33,006 nucleotides of DNA from Acidimicrobiia bacterium (GCA_012960315.1 DUBN01000045.1:40407-73412); one strand, 5' to 3'; positions 8,320 to 17,693 are shown, counted from the stretch's first letter. Numbers and translations are program-made. The notes: generated from the letters alone by a model not told the origin.

Positions 8320-8348
8320 GATCTCAAACAAGGGTGTGACCTGAGATC
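8320..8348 (+). repeat. Intra-operon hairpin before the MtgA-like gene
   Basis: GATCTCA (8320-8326) and TGAGATC (8342-8348) form a perfect 7-bp stem with a 15-base loop. It lies in the only sizeable gap inside the operon. No T-run follows, so it is unlikely to be a strong terminator. It could stabilise processed mRNA ends and set different levels for the upstream and downstream genes. Confidence 0.45.
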
Positions 8349-8383
8349 GAAGACGGCAACAAGACAGGCCCGACAGGAATGGT

Positions 8384-9295
8384 ATGACCGACACAGTGAT
8401 CAGTTCAGCATCGAAAGAGATAGTCATTGGTTTCGATCGGCCTTTCGTGATGATCGGAGAGAGGATCAATCCCACGGGACGGAAGCTCCTTGCTGAGGAA
8501 ATGAAGAACGGCGATTTCTCTCGGGTGGAAGCCGACGCGTTAAGCCAGGTTGCAGCTGGAGCCCACATGCTCGACGTCAACGCCGGGATTCCCTTAGCCG
8601 ACGAACCAGCGTTGCTCTGCGAAGTGATTCGACTCGTACAGTCGGTGACTGATGTGCCGCTATCTATCGACTCCTCCATTATTGAAGCCTTAGAGGCCGG
8701 CATCGCGGCATATGAGGGGAAACCCCTGATCAACTCTGTTACTGGAGAATTAGAAGTAATGGAACGAGTCCTCCCACTTGTGGCAAAGAGTGGCGCCGCT
8801 GTGGTTGCGATCTCCAACGATGAAACCGGGATCAGCGAGGACCCTGACGTCCGATTCGAGGTAGCGAAACGAATAGTGAGTGTTGCCAATGATTTCGGAA
8901 TTCCAACAGCGGATGTAATTGTCGACCCTCTGGTGATGCCCATCGGAGCGATGGGGAACGCCGGGCAACAGGTTTTCCGTCTTGTCCGGCGCCTTCGAGA
9001 AGAATTAGGGGTCAACACAACCTGTGGGGCATCCAACGTGAGCTTCGGGCTTCCGAATCGTCACGCGATCACGGGAACTTTTCTGGCAATGGCCGTTGGT
9101 GCCGGAATGACTTCGGCGATCATGAACCCGCTCCATTCGGAGGTGAAATCAGCTGTCATGGGGGCCGATGTGCTTATGGGAAACGACCAAAATTGCGCGA
9201 ATTGGATCAGCATTCACCGTGACCCAGACGCGACTCCGTCAGGACGCGGCGGCCGTAGAAATCGGCGACGAGGACCCACCCAAGAGACAGTTTGA
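8384..9295 (+). CDS. Methyltetrahydrofolate:corrinoid methyltransferase (MtgA/AcsE-like)
   Basis: The protein has 303 residues and a pterin-binding TIM barrel. Motifs are IGERINPTGRK (about 24-34), DVNAG (about 64), SIDSS (about 93), NSVTGE (about 116) and GASNVSFGLPNR (about 216). In this family the enzyme exchanges a methyl group between a corrinoid protein and tetrahydrofolate. Beside an MttB-like gene the expected direction is methyl-Co to THF, as for MtgA of glycine betaine catabolism. After the barrel there is a tail rich in Arg and Gly (about residues 285-303, RGGRRNRRRGP). AGGAA at 8375-8379 supports the start. The next gene begins 7 bases after its stop. Confidence 0.92.
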   Translation: MTDTVISSASKEIVIGFDRPFVMIGERINPTGRKLLAEEMKNGDFSRVEADALSQVAAGAHMLDVNAGIPLADEPALLCEVIRLVQSVTDVPLSIDSSIIEALEAGIAAYEGKPLINSVTGELEVMERVLPLVAKSGAAVVAISNDETGISEDPDVRFEVAKRIVSVANDFGIPTADVIVDPLVMPIGAMGNAGQQVFRLVRRLREELGVNTTCGASNVSFGLPNRHAITGTFLAMAVGAGMTSAIMNPLHSEVKSAVMGADVLMGNDQNCANWISIHRDPDATPSGRGGRRNRRRGPTQETV

Positions 9296-9302
9296 GAACG
9301 TC

Positions 9303-11339
9303 ATGAGCAGCGAACATCGAGTTATCTTCACTCCGTCTGGCCTGGAAGGTCGCACATCCGAAGGAACCACCGCGCTGGATGTGGCTCGAGAGCTTGGCGT
9401 TGATCTAGACAGTGTTTGTGGAGGTAGAGGCATCTGTGGCCGCTGCCAGGTGGTGCCGTCGTTTGGGGAATTTTCTAAATGGGCGCTGCACTCGAACCCG
9501 ACTCATTTAAGTAATCCGAACACGACGGAAGGCGCGTACAGCGGAAAGCGCGCAATGGAGCGAGGTGCCCGACTCGGATGCCAGGCGAACATTCTTGGTG
9601 ACGTCGTTCTCGACGTCCCACCGGCAAGCCAACTGCATGCGGCGGTGATTAGAAAGGAAATCAACCTCGCTGGGCTTGTGCTAGATCCGGTCAGCACCCT
9701 GCATGTTATTTCAATCCCCAAACCAGAGCTAGGAGCCTCTTCTTCACTTACCGAGGCAGTGCGAGCGGCTCTTGTAGAGGAGTGGTCACTCGAGGTCGAT
9801 GGGTTTAAACCAGAGGCCTTGCGCTCTCTGCAAACGGCCGCCGGCCAAGCAGCGAGCACCCTGACTGTGCAAGTTCGTCGAAGCCTGATTGGGTCTAGGG
9901 TCGAATCAGTTCGACCAGGCATGTCGGTGCATCTGTTTGGGATCGCCGTCGATGTCGGCTCAACGACAATTGCTGGCCACCTGCTCGATTTGGCGACGGG
10001 TGAAGTACTCGCTACCGGCGGGCTTATGAACCCCCAAATCCGCTTAGGCGAAGACCTGATGAGCCGGGTGAGTTATGCGATGATGAATGCCGACGGAGAC
10101 AAGGAGTTAACCCGGGTAGCTCGTGCGGCGATCTCCGAGCTGATTCAGAGTCTGGTGACAGAAGCGAACGTCGACGTTGCTCACGTCGCAGAGCTGGTTA
10201 TGGTCGGTAACCCAGTGATGCATCATCTGCTTCTCGGCTTGGATCCAACGCCTTTGGGGCAGGCCCCATTCCTTCTCGCGACTGCCGACGCAGTTGAGTT
10301 ACCTGCGAAAGATCTCGACTTTCCAACCCAGGGAGCCTCTGTTTATGTGCCTCCATGCATCGCCGGCCACGTGGGTGCTGACACCGCTGCTGTGATTCTG
10401 GCCGAAGGCCCACATCGGTCAACGGAGATGCAGCTACTTGTCGACATTGGTACCAACGCAGAAATTGTGTTGGGCAATGAGGAACGCCTGTGCGCTGCTT
10501 CAAGCCCGACAGGTCCAGCATTTGAAGGTGCCCAGATCTCTTGCGGCCAGCGCGCGATTCCAGGGGCAATCGAACGAGTGCGGATTGATCGAGAAACCTT
10601 CGAGGCTGCTGTTAAACCAATCGGCTGCGATATCTGGTCCAACGAACCGGGTTTTTTGGAGGCGACAAAGGACACAGGCATCACAGGGATTTGTGGATCG
10701 GGCATTGTCGAAGCGATCGCTGAAATGTTTCTGAGCGGCTTAATGACGCGCGACGGAGTTATTTCAGATAACCGGGAGAGATGTGACCGGGTCGTAGAAA
10801 ATGATCGCACCTTCTCTTATGTCCTTTACTCCGCTACGGACCAGACGCACGGGCAGCCTGTCGTCATAACTCAAAACGATGTGCGAGCGATACAACTAGC
10901 AAAGGCTGCCCTGAGAGCTGGCATTGATCTATTGATGGAACACGCTCAAGTACAAGAGGTAGACATGGTTCGTTTAGCTGGGGCTTTCGGGGCACACATC
11001 GACCCTGTGTACGCGATGATTCTTGGGTTAATTCCCGACTGCGCCCTTCCAAAGGTTCAAGCGGTAGGTAACGCGGCTGGTAGCGGGGCCGTTCGCATGC
11101 TGATTTCGCGAGAGCAACGCCTCGAAATTGAAGCAGTTGTTCAAACGGTAGAGAAAATTGAAACAGCGACAGAACCCCGCTTCCAGCAACTTTTTGTCGA
11201 TGCGATGGCTTTTCCGCATGCAACATCGCCGACCCCACACCTAAATGAGTTAGTTGATTTTTCGAACGTAATAGTTGAGCCGGTAGAGGCTCGCCGTCGC
11301 AACCGGAATCGGCGCCAGGCCGTCAATAAGGAGATTTAG
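9303..11339 (+). CDS. ASKHA-domain reductive activator of corrinoid proteins (RACo-like)
   Basis: The protein has 678 residues. An N-terminal [2Fe-2S] ferredoxin domain carries Cys39, Cys45 and Cys48 and a fourth Cys near 93 (GARLGC). A middle domain follows, then an actin-like ASKHA ATPase (COG3894) opening with AVDVGSTT near residue 220. RACo proteins use ATP to reduce corrinoid that has been oxidised to inactive Co(II), restoring Co(I). The 2Fe-2S form is RACo-like and differs from RamA, which has 4Fe-4S clusters. The C terminus is arginine-rich (EARRRNRNRRQ). An open frame extends back to 9168 inside the previous gene, but the ATG at 9303, 7 bases past that stop, gives the normal N terminus. 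Confidence 0.92.
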   Translation: MSSEHRVIFTPSGLEGRTSEGTTALDVARELGVDLDSVCGGRGICGRCQVVPSFGEFSKWALHSNPTHLSNPNTTEGAYSGKRAMERGARLGCQANILGDVVLDVPPASQLHAAVIRKEINLAGLVLDPVSTLHVISIPKPELGASSSLTEAVRAALVEEWSLEVDGFKPEALRSLQTAAGQAASTLTVQVRRSLIGSRVESVRPGMSVHLFGIAVDVGSTTIAGHLLDLATGEVLATGGLMNPQIRLGEDLMSRVSYAMMNADGDKELTRVARAAISELIQSLVTEANVDVAHVAELVMVGNPVMHHLLLGLDPTPLGQAPFLLATADAVELPAKDLDFPTQGASVYVPPCIAGHVGADTAAVILAEGPHRSTEMQLLVDIGTNAEIVLGNEERLCAASSPTGPAFEGAQISCGQRAIPGAIERVRIDRETFEAAVKPIGCDIWSNEPGFLEATKDTGITGICGSGIVEAIAEMFLSGLMTRDGVISDNRERCDRVVENDRTFSYVLYSATDQTHGQPVVITQNDVRAIQLAKAALRAGIDLLMEHAQVQEVDMVRLAGAFGAHIDPVYAMILGLIPDCALPKVQAVGNAAGSGAVRMLISREQRLEIEAVVQTVEKIETATEPRFQQLFVDAMAFPHATSPTPHLNELVDFSNVIVEPVEARRRNRNRRQAVNKEI

Positions 11340-11340
11340 C

Positions 11341-12867
11341 GTGGCTACACGTAGAGGAGGCGGGCGAGCGGCTCGTCGTGAACTAAGAAGCGCCGCTCCC
11401 CCACCATCGGCGCCGTTTATGGAACGCAAGATGCCGCCAGTCGAGATACTCGACGAAGAGGCGTTGATTCAGATTGAAGAAAATGCGGAAACTATTCTGA
11501 GTGAAATTGGCATAGCGTTCCAAGATTTTCCCGAGGCCCTCGACTTGTGGCGCGCAGCAGGCGCTGAAGTTGAGGGAGATTTAGTTAAGTTTCCGAAAGG
11601 GCTATGTCGGCAGTTAGTTCAGGAGTCTGCTCCGAGTATTTACATCCAGCACGCGCGTAATCCGCAACGTTCCGTTCAGATCGGCGGCAACTGTACGGTA
11701 TTCGCCCCGAACTATGGATCACCCTTCGTGACAGATCTAGACCTTGGGCGCCGATACGCCACCCTGGAAGATTTCCAGAACGTGGTCAAGCTCACATACA
11801 GCCTTCCAAATCTTCATCACAGCGGGGGCACTGTTGTCGAGCCGGTCGATATCCCAGTCAACAAACGACACCTCGACATGGTCTATTCACATTTGAAGTT
11901 CAGCGATAAGCCTCTGATGGGTTCGGTTACGGCCCCTGAAAGAGCTGTCGATTCCATCGAATTGTGTCGTCTTGCCTTTGGCGGAGATCTCAACGATCGC
12001 ACTGTTACCACCAGCCTCATCAATGCGTCTTCGCCGTTGCGTTGGGATGCCACCATGTTGGGTGCAGCGAAGGTTTATGCCGAGAATAATCAAGCTTGCG
12101 TGATCTCACCGTTCATTTTGGCGGGTGCCATGTCGCCTGTCACTGTGGCTGCGTTGGCGGCGCAAGCGTTGGCCGAAGCCCTCTCGGGCATGGCTTTTTG
12201 TCAGCTCGTCAGGCCGGGTGCCCCGGTGGTTTTTGGCACCTTCGCCTCCTCTATGTCCATGGCAACCGGCGCTCCTACTTTCGGAACACCCGAAGCAGGC
12301 CTAGCGATCTATGTAATGGCAGCGCTTGCGAGACGAGTCGGTGTGCCGTTTCGTTCCGGGGGGCAACTGACTTCATCGAAGAGCCCTGACGCCCAAGCAG
12401 CTTACGAGTCACTCGCGACTCTGTTGCCCACGATGCAAGCGGGTGTAAATTTTGTTCTTCACGCCGCCGGCTGGATCGAGGGTGGGCTCGCTCTCAGCTA
12501 CGAGAAGCTGGTGATGGATGCGGACCAATTGGGCATGATGCAGGTCTACGCTGACGGCGTGGACATGAGTGAAAACGGGCAAGCCATGGACGCCTTTAGG
12601 ACTAACCCCCATGGGCAACATTTCCTTGGGAATCCCCACACGTTGGAAAACTTCGAATCTGCTTTCTATAGATCTCAAATTGCCGACAACAACAGTTACG
12701 AACAATGGTTTGAGGAAGGCGGGAAGACTGCGGCGCAGCGAGCGAACGCGATCTGGAAACAAATGTTGGCTGACTACGAACCACCCGCACTCGATGAAGC
12801 GCTTGACTTGGCGATGCTTGACTACATGGACCGCCGTAAGAGTGAAGAACCCGATGCGATTGGCTGA
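11341..12867 (+). CDS. MttB-superfamily (COG5598) methyltransferase, non-pyrrolysine, probable glycine betaine methyltransferase
   Basis: This 508-residue protein is the MttB TIM-barrel type. It would transfer a methyl group from a quaternary amine to the corrinoid protein. The frame has no in-frame TAG, so it is a non-pyrrolysine member like the glycine betaine enzyme MtgB rather than the trimethylamine enzyme. It starts with an Arg/Gly-rich head (MATRRGGGRAARRELR). The GTG at 11341 follows the RACo stop by one base and has AAGGAG 7 bases upstream. Context (choline-dehydrogenase-like, dimethylglycine-dehydrogenase-like and THF genes) favours glycine betaine. Carnitine, proline betaine or other betaines cannot be excluded. 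It is the last gene of the operon and ends back-to-back with a convergent transporter gene. Confidence 0.9.
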   Translation: MATRRGGGRAARRELRSAAPPPSAPFMERKMPPVEILDEEALIQIEENAETILSEIGIAFQDFPEALDLWRAAGAEVEGDLVKFPKGLCRQLVQESAPSIYIQHARNPQRSVQIGGNCTVFAPNYGSPFVTDLDLGRRYATLEDFQNVVKLTYSLPNLHHSGGTVVEPVDIPVNKRHLDMVYSHLKFSDKPLMGSVTAPERAVDSIELCRLAFGGDLNDRTVTTSLINASSPLRWDATMLGAAKVYAENNQACVISPFILAGAMSPVTVAALAAQALAEALSGMAFCQLVRPGAPVVFGTFASSMSMATGAPTFGTPEAGLAIYVMAALARRVGVPFRSGGQLTSSKSPDAQAAYESLATLLPTMQAGVNFVLHAAGWIEGGLALSYEKLVMDADQLGMMQVYADGVDMSENGQAMDAFRTNPHGQHFLGNPHTLENFESAFYRSQIADNNSYEQWFEEGGKTAAQRANAIWKQMLADYEPPALDEALDLAMLDYMDRRKSEEPDAIG

Positions 12868-13695
12868 TCAGCCCCCGACTACCGCAGCTGTGCCTACTAC
12901 CGCCATAGCGATGCCCCAAGCCTGTCTTGCGCTGGCATGGTCGTTGTAAGCAAATACTCCAACCAAAACGCTGAAAACCGGAAACAAAGACATAGCGATG
13001 ACGGTGGCCAGAGGATCGAACTGCAGGCCGAGAAAACACGTGATGCTGGCAAATCCAGCAAACACGCCGGCGACAAGTGCAGCCAAGCGTGTCCCGGACG
13101 GCGGGGTTATGGATGCGCGTGCTGTCATTGCGACGGGAACCATGACTGCGAAAGCAAGTAAACGTTGGCTAGTGAGAACCCATGTCCCGCCGTCGGCAGT
13201 CACGTTAAGTAGGACTGTTACTCCGAATCCGTACCCGAGTCCCGAGATCAATCCCCACAAGACTCCACTTTTGATTTTTCCCGCAACCTCCCCGTCGGTG
13301 GTGACCATCACCAAGCCGGCTAACGCTACTACGACGCCTATTGATGCGAGTTGGGAAACACTTTGACCAATGGCGAGAACCCAGATGAAAGGCACACAAG
13401 TTGCTATGACGGCTGTTACGGGGGCCACCACTGCCGATGTTGCATTTTTGAGGCCGAAGTAGTAGCAGCAAAGTCCAGTGGCGAACCCGAGTCCTGATGC
13501 AGCGCCTAATGCAAGATCCCGGTATTCAGGTTTGCCGCGCCATATCAGGAGAGAGAGCGCCACTGTGACTGCACCAAAACCCTGCATCGCCGTTGCGCTG
13601 GTGATGGGTGAAGAACGGATTGAGACGCGCCTGCCGAATAGATCCCCCAGACCTATCAGCAGAGCCGTCAAGAGGCCGAATGCTGCGCCGATCAC
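12868..13695 (-). CDS. EamA/DMT-family transporter
   Basis: The protein has 275 residues and about ten hydrophobic segments arranged as two repeated EamA halves (roughly 1-135 and 140-275). A QGFGAVTVALSLLIW segment and a terminal AWGIAMAVVGTAAVVGG are typical of drug/metabolite exporters of the inner membrane. The start is GTG at 13693-13695 without a clear ribosome-binding site. Its stop directly abuts that of the MttB-like gene (TGATCA). Such carriers move amino acids or other small metabolites. A role in handling betaine, sarcosine or glycine is only suggested by position. Confidence 0.85.
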   Translation of the reverse strand: MIGAAFGLLTALLIGLGDLFGRRVSIRSSPITSATAMQGFGAVTVALSLLIWRGKPEYRDLALGAASGLGFATGLCCYYFGLKNATSAVVAPVTAVIATCVPFIWVLAIGQSVSQLASIGVVVALAGLVMVTTDGEVAGKIKSGVLWGLISGLGYGFGVTVLLNVTADGGTWVLTSQRLLAFAVMVPVAMTARASITPPSGTRLAALVAGVFAGFASITCFLGLQFDPLATVIAMSLFPVFSVLVGVFAYNDHASARQAWGIAMAVVGTAAVVGG

Positions 13696-13766
13696 TGATG
13701 TCTAATGGGGGTAGCCACGAAGGTGAGGGTACGCTGCCCATCGGTTAGCGGCTCGCGGAGAAACAG

Positions 13767-15440
13767 ATGACGACAGCCTTGCGACACGAAAAAGAAGTCA
13801 CTTACGACTTTGTCATTGTTGGTGGTGGTTCAGCAGGCTGCGCCCTCGCTAACCGTTTAAGTGAAGACTCCTCCACTCATGTGTTGCTACTAGAAGCGGG
13901 ACGTCCTGATTACATTTGGGACCCCTTCATACACATGCCAGCTGCCTTTGCTTTTCCTATCGGTTCCCGTTTTTATGACTGGAGATATGAGTCAGAGCCC
14001 GAAGCGTCAATGAACGGCCGCCGTGTGTATCACGCCCGTGGGAAAGTGCTCGGTGGGAGCTCAAGCATCAACGGGATGATTTTTCAACGCGGCAATCCGC
14101 TAGATATGGAGAGGTGGTCGCAGGAACCTGGAATGGAAACATGGGATTACGCTCACACCCTCCCCTACTTCAAACGACTTGAGAACTGCCTAGCTGGCGG
14201 AGACCAATGGCGAGGCGATGTCGGTCCACTAAAACTTGAACGCGGCCCCGCTAAGGGACCGCTGTTTGAGGCGTTCTTCCTTGCATGTCAACAGGCCGGG
14301 TACTCGATGACCACCGACGTCAACGGATATCGACAAGAAGGGTTTGCGGCTTTTGATCGAAACATTCACCGCGGTCGGCGGCTGAGTGCTGCACGGGCAT
14401 ACCTCCATCCAGTCATGAGCAGACCCAATCTTGCTGTCCGCACGCGAACACACACGACTCGTTTATTGACTGAACACCAATGTGTTGTAGGTGTAGAGGC
14501 TGTCGAGCGTTCGATCTTTGGCCGGCACGGAAAGCCGGTTGAGTACCGAGCTAGGAACGTAATTTGTTGCGCCGGGGCGCTCAACACCCCTCAATTGCTT
14601 CAATTGAGTGGCATCGGAGCAAAGACAATACTGGAAAAAGTCGGGATTCCAGTGGTCGCAGACCTACCCGGTGTGGGCGAGAACCTCCAAGATCACTTAG
14701 AGGTGTACATTCAGCACTCGTCGTTACAGCCCATTACTCAGCAACCAAATTTATCGATAGCGAGGAGGCCGTTTATCGGGCTTCAATGGTTGTTTCGGCG
14801 TGGTCCAGCGACCTCGAACCACTTTGAAGCCGGTGGTTTCGTTCGCAGCAATACGGAGGTGCCTTACCCGAACCTCATGATGCATTTCTTGCCACTCGCC
14901 GTCCGGTATGACGGCGAGGCTGCCAAAACAGATCACGGTTACCAGGTGCATATCGGCCCGATGCACGCAAACACGCGGGGTTCGGTGATGATTCACTCCG
15001 ATGACCCCTTCGTGAAGCCTCAAATCCGTTTCAATTACTTAAGCACCTGGAATGACCGCCGAGACTGGGTCGAGGCTGTGAAAACTGCTCGCAACGTTCT
15101 AAAGCAGCCCGCGTTCGAGGGGATCGACGGGGGTGAACTGTCCCCCGGCGTCGACGTGAAAACGGACGAAGAGATATTGGATTGGGTTCGACGCGATGCT
15201 GAAACAGCGCTCCACCCGTGTGGAACAGCGCGGATGGGTGTGGAAGCCCACGCGGTGGTCGACCCTAAGACAATGGGTGTTCATTCGGTTAAAGGGCTCA
15301 AGGTAGTGGATGCTTCAGTCATACCATTTATCACCAATGGCAATATCTATGCTCCAACCATGATGATCGCTGAAAAAGCAGCTGATTTGATCCTAGGGAA
15401 TACTCCCCTAGAGCCGGAAGAGCCAGGCTTTCATCAATAA
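13767..15440 (+). CDS. betA: Choline dehydrogenase-like GMC oxidoreductase
   Basis: The protein has 557 residues, the usual length for BetA. It contains the FAD-binding [15 protein letters not shown] (about 18-32), GGSSSINGM (about 96-104), [13 protein letters not shown] (about 305), [12 protein letters not shown] (about 350) and the catalytic region HPCGT near 483 with NGNIYAPT near 520. Segment by segment it resembles E. coli BetA as I remember it, including the NHFEAGG stretch. BetA oxidises choline to betaine aldehyde and can go on to glycine betaine, passing electrons to the respiratory chain. GGAG lies 6 bases before the ATG. No betB or choline transporter is adjacent. Other GMC alcohol dehydrogenases are the main alternative. 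Confidence 0.82.
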   Translation: MTTALRHEKEVTYDFVIVGGGSAGCALANRLSEDSSTHVLLLEAGRPDYIWDPFIHMPAAFAFPIGSRFYDWRYESEPEASMNGRRVYHARGKVLGGSSSINGMIFQRGNPLDMERWSQEPGMETWDYAHTLPYFKRLENCLAGGDQWRGDVGPLKLERGPAKGPLFEAFFLACQQAGYSMTTDVNGYRQEGFAAFDRNIHRGRRLSAARAYLHPVMSRPNLAVRTRTHTTRLLTEHQCVVGVEAVERSIFGRHGKPVEYRARNVICCAGALNTPQLLQLSGIGAKTILEKVGIPVVADLPGVGENLQDHLEVYIQHSSLQPITQQPNLSIARRPFIGLQWLFRRGPATSNHFEAGGFVRSNTEVPYPNLMMHFLPLAVRYDGEAAKTDHGYQVHIGPMHANTRGSVMIHSDDPFVKPQIRFNYLSTWNDRRDWVEAVKTARNVLKQPAFEGIDGGELSPGVDVKTDEEILDWVRRDAETALHPCGTARMGVEAHAVVDPKTMGVHSVKGLKVVDASVIPFITNGNIYAPTMMIAEKAADLILGNTPLEPEEPGFHQ

Positions 15441-15475
15441 GTGGGTACGTCTTCGCGCTGGAGGGGCGGTCTCAT

Positions 15476-16705
15476 TCAACGTCGACGTCGATATAGCAAA
15501 GCAACGACCATTCTCGATGCCCGTAACGGAAAGGGCTGAAAACGTCCCTGTTCCTCGACTGAAGGAGCGTCATGGAGAAACACGCGATACAACAAATACC
15601 CGGTCATGACAACGAAAATCACCGCCGGCACAAAAAAGTACATATTGAGGGAAGCACTCATTGCGGGTGCGGCGACCAAGGGTCCGACAAAAGCACCAAC
15701 CCCATGTGTTCGGACAAGCAGCGCCGCTGCGCCTGTCATTTGCTCTGTTCGGAGCCAGTCATTGGTGTACGCGACCGTGATCGAGTAGATGGGGAAAGCC
15801 ATCCCACCGATGAGGCCTAGGCAAACTATCGAAACAAGTCCCGCCCCACTGATCGCCAGCATCACAAAGCACATAACCCCCGCCGCCGCGGATGCTGCCG
15901 TCAGGACGCCACGGCGAGGTACTCGGTCAGATAAACGTCCAAGAGGGATCTGGAGAACCACGGACCCCAGAAGAGGCGCTCCAACAAAGTTTGCGATTGT
16001 AATTGCTCCCCACCCGTTTGCCGCTCCATAGACGGGGCCGAGGCCAATGATGATCCCTAGAGACATGCCCGAAAGGAAACAGACGACGAGGCCTGTCGGC
16101 ACAATCGAATACAGAGCGCGCAGAGTAAAAGGTTCCGGTACAGCTACCGGTGGAGCCGTTCTGCTTGACAGCGCTATAGGCACAAGTGCCATTGAAACCA
16201 TCACCGATGCGACCGCAAAGAGCGTGAAGCCACTTGTGGTGGCGAGTCCAATGACATACTGACCACCCATCGTGGCGCCTACCGCGATGACCGTGTACAC
16301 GCTCAGTATGCGGCCTCGGGATTCGTTGGTGGCCAGGTCATTTAGCCAGGACTCCGCAACGACATATAGCGCGGCGCAGCACACTCCGAAGGTAAGGCGA
16401 CACAAACCCCAACTGATCGGGCTTATCCAAAGTCCCTGTAGGAGAACGATGCAGGAGGCAGTTGAGGCCAAGCCCGCGAAAGTACGAATGTGACCCACTT
16501 TGGCTAGGGCGTGTCCTACGAATCGGGTCCCCACCATAAAGCCCGCGTAATAGAGGGCCATTACGAGGGATGCGGTAAGCGTGCTAAATCCAGCTTCCTC
16601 TGCTCGCAAACCCAGCAGCGGACGTTGAAGGCCCACCCCTGCCTGCAACAGCGCTATGCCTAAGAAAAGAGCCCACGCGTTGGAAGTGATGGAGGGTTTC
16701 GGCAC
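15476..16705 (-). CDS. MFS transporter
   Basis: The protein has 409 residues and about 12 hydrophobic segments. The first half has GTRFVGHALAKVGHIRTFAG, which resembles the cytoplasmic loop 2-3 signature, and the second half has IPLGRLSDRVPRRGVL, a clear MFS loop 8-9 motif. The pattern recalls the YcaD/YfkF-like group. It ends in a basic tail (LLYRRRR). The start is GTG at 16703-16705 preceded by a GGGGGG run. It lies between betA and the formate dehydrogenase genes, so uptake or export of a methylated amine or a C1-pathway product is possible, but the substrate cannot be read from sequence. Confidence 0.88.
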   Translation of the reverse strand: MPKPSITSNAWALFLGIALLQAGVGLQRPLLGLRAEEAGFSTLTASLVMALYYAGFMVGTRFVGHALAKVGHIRTFAGLASTASCIVLLQGLWISPISWGLCRLTFGVCCAALYVVAESWLNDLATNESRGRILSVYTVIAVGATMGGQYVIGLATTSGFTLFAVASVMVSMALVPIALSSRTAPPVAVPEPFTLRALYSIVPTGLVVCFLSGMSLGIIIGLGPVYGAANGWGAITIANFVGAPLLGSVVLQIPLGRLSDRVPRRGVLTAASAAAGVMCFVMLAISGAGLVSIVCLGLIGGMAFPIYSITVAYTNDWLRTEQMTGAAALLVRTHGVGAFVGPLVAAPAMSASLNMYFFVPAVIFVVMTGYLLYRVFLHDAPSVEEQGRFQPFPLRASRMVVALLYRRRR

Positions 16706-16826
16706 CGGGTCCCCCCTTCTGGAGTGGGCGTTGCTAAATGGAGGCAGGGGGCAGAATTATGCCGTTCGGATCGGCTTGTTGTTGATTAGACGGGCAATTA
16801 TTTTAGTTATCTTCTCGCTCGCCGAG

Positions 16827-17693
16827 TCAGGGTGCTTCTCTCGGTTTGAATTCAGGAGCATGGACGTACTGCCACCCAAAGCGGCCCTTGATGCATAGAT
16901 GGCCTGAAGTTACTGAATGGTCGGACGGCGAGGTGACCTTAACTATGTGATTGTCTTGCGTGTGAAGTTCCAGGCTGCAACCCACGCCGCAATACGAACA
17001 GACGGTTTCGGTTACTGTCTGCTCCGACGGTCGCCAGTCGTTGGCATCGCGAAGATCGAACTCAGTTTTAAATTGCAGAGCGTTGGTGGGACACACTCCG
17101 ACGCAGTTTCCGCAGTACACACATGCAGATTCTGGGAGCGGCACTTCATATTCAGTAGAGACCCGAGCATCGAAGCCGCGGCCAGCGATAGCGATAGCAA
17201 AAGTGTGTTGGGCATCATCTCCGCACGCCTCAACGCACTTGTAGCAAAGGACGCACCTGTCGTAAGCGCGAACGAAGAGATCATCTTCAATCTTAATTTG
17301 GTCTTCAATTTTAGCTGGGGCTTTGTATCGCTCAGTGTCAACGTCGTACATCTTCGACCAAGCCACCAGATCGGGGCTTTGCGACAGGTCGTTACTCGAC
17401 GCCAAGAACTCTAAAACCATCTTTCGGCTCCGATGGACGCGGTCGGTGTCCGTCAGAACTTGTGCACCGTCTTCACATACCCGAGAGCATGACGAAACCA
17501 ACGTCCGGGACCCTTGTTGTTCGACGACGCAAAGCCTGCATGCATTGGCAGGTGTGAGATTCTCAGCCCAACAAAGAGTCGGTATCTCTATTCCTGCTGA
17601 GTTTGCTGCCTGGAGAAGCGTCGTTCCCTCCTCGACGCTGACCTTTATGCCGTTGATGTGTACCGAGACTTGCGAATCGCCTTGTTCTTTCAT
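16827..17693 (-). CDS. Iron-sulfur N-terminal part of formate dehydrogenase alpha subunit, as a separate gene
   Basis: The protein has 288 residues and corresponds to the N-terminal third of an FdsA/FdhA alpha subunit. In order it holds a [2Fe-2S] domain (CWAENLTPANACRLC, then SSC; residues about 40-75), a linker without the NuoG-type Cys cluster, two [4Fe-4S] motifs (CVLCYKCVEAC and CVYCGNCVGVCP, about 140-205) and the proximal-cluster motif of molybdopterin oxidoreductases (CSYCGVGC, then CIKGRFGW; about 230-275). It stops just after that, where a normal FdhA would go on to the catalytic domain, which is encoded at 19422-21482. Its ATG overlaps the stop of the diaphorase gene (ATGA). It would relay electrons from the active site to the flavin subunit. 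Confidence 0.9.
   Translation of the reverse strand: MKEQGDSQVSVHINGIKVSVEEGTTLLQAANSAGIEIPTLCWAENLTPANACRLCVVEQQGSRTLVSSCSRVCEDGAQVLTDTDRVHRSRKMVLEFLASSNDLSQSPDLVAWSKMYDVDTERYKAPAKIEDQIKIEDDLFVRAYDRCVLCYKCVEACGDDAQHTFAIAIAGRGFDARVSTEYEVPLPESACVYCGNCVGVCPTNALQFKTEFDLRDANDWRPSEQTVTETVCSYCGVGCSLELHTQDNHIVKVTSPSDHSVTSGHLCIKGRFGWQYVHAPEFKPREAP

Noticed and set aside
9168-9302. N-terminal extension of the RACo-like protein
   Set aside because: It overlaps the MtgA-like gene by 128 bases and encodes nothing family-like; the ATG at 9303 gives the normal start.
11341-12867. Pyrrolysine-containing trimethylamine methyltransferase
   Set aside because: There is no in-frame TAG in the gene, and the context is betaine, not trimethylamine.
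12998-13366. Plus-strand open frames opposite the EamA transporter
   Set aside because: Composition and lack of motifs indicate they mirror the transporter gene.
15220-15227. GTGGAACA as an IclR site inside betA
   Set aside because: The left arm does not match at 3-base spacing and the bases encode the conserved HPCGTA active-site segment.
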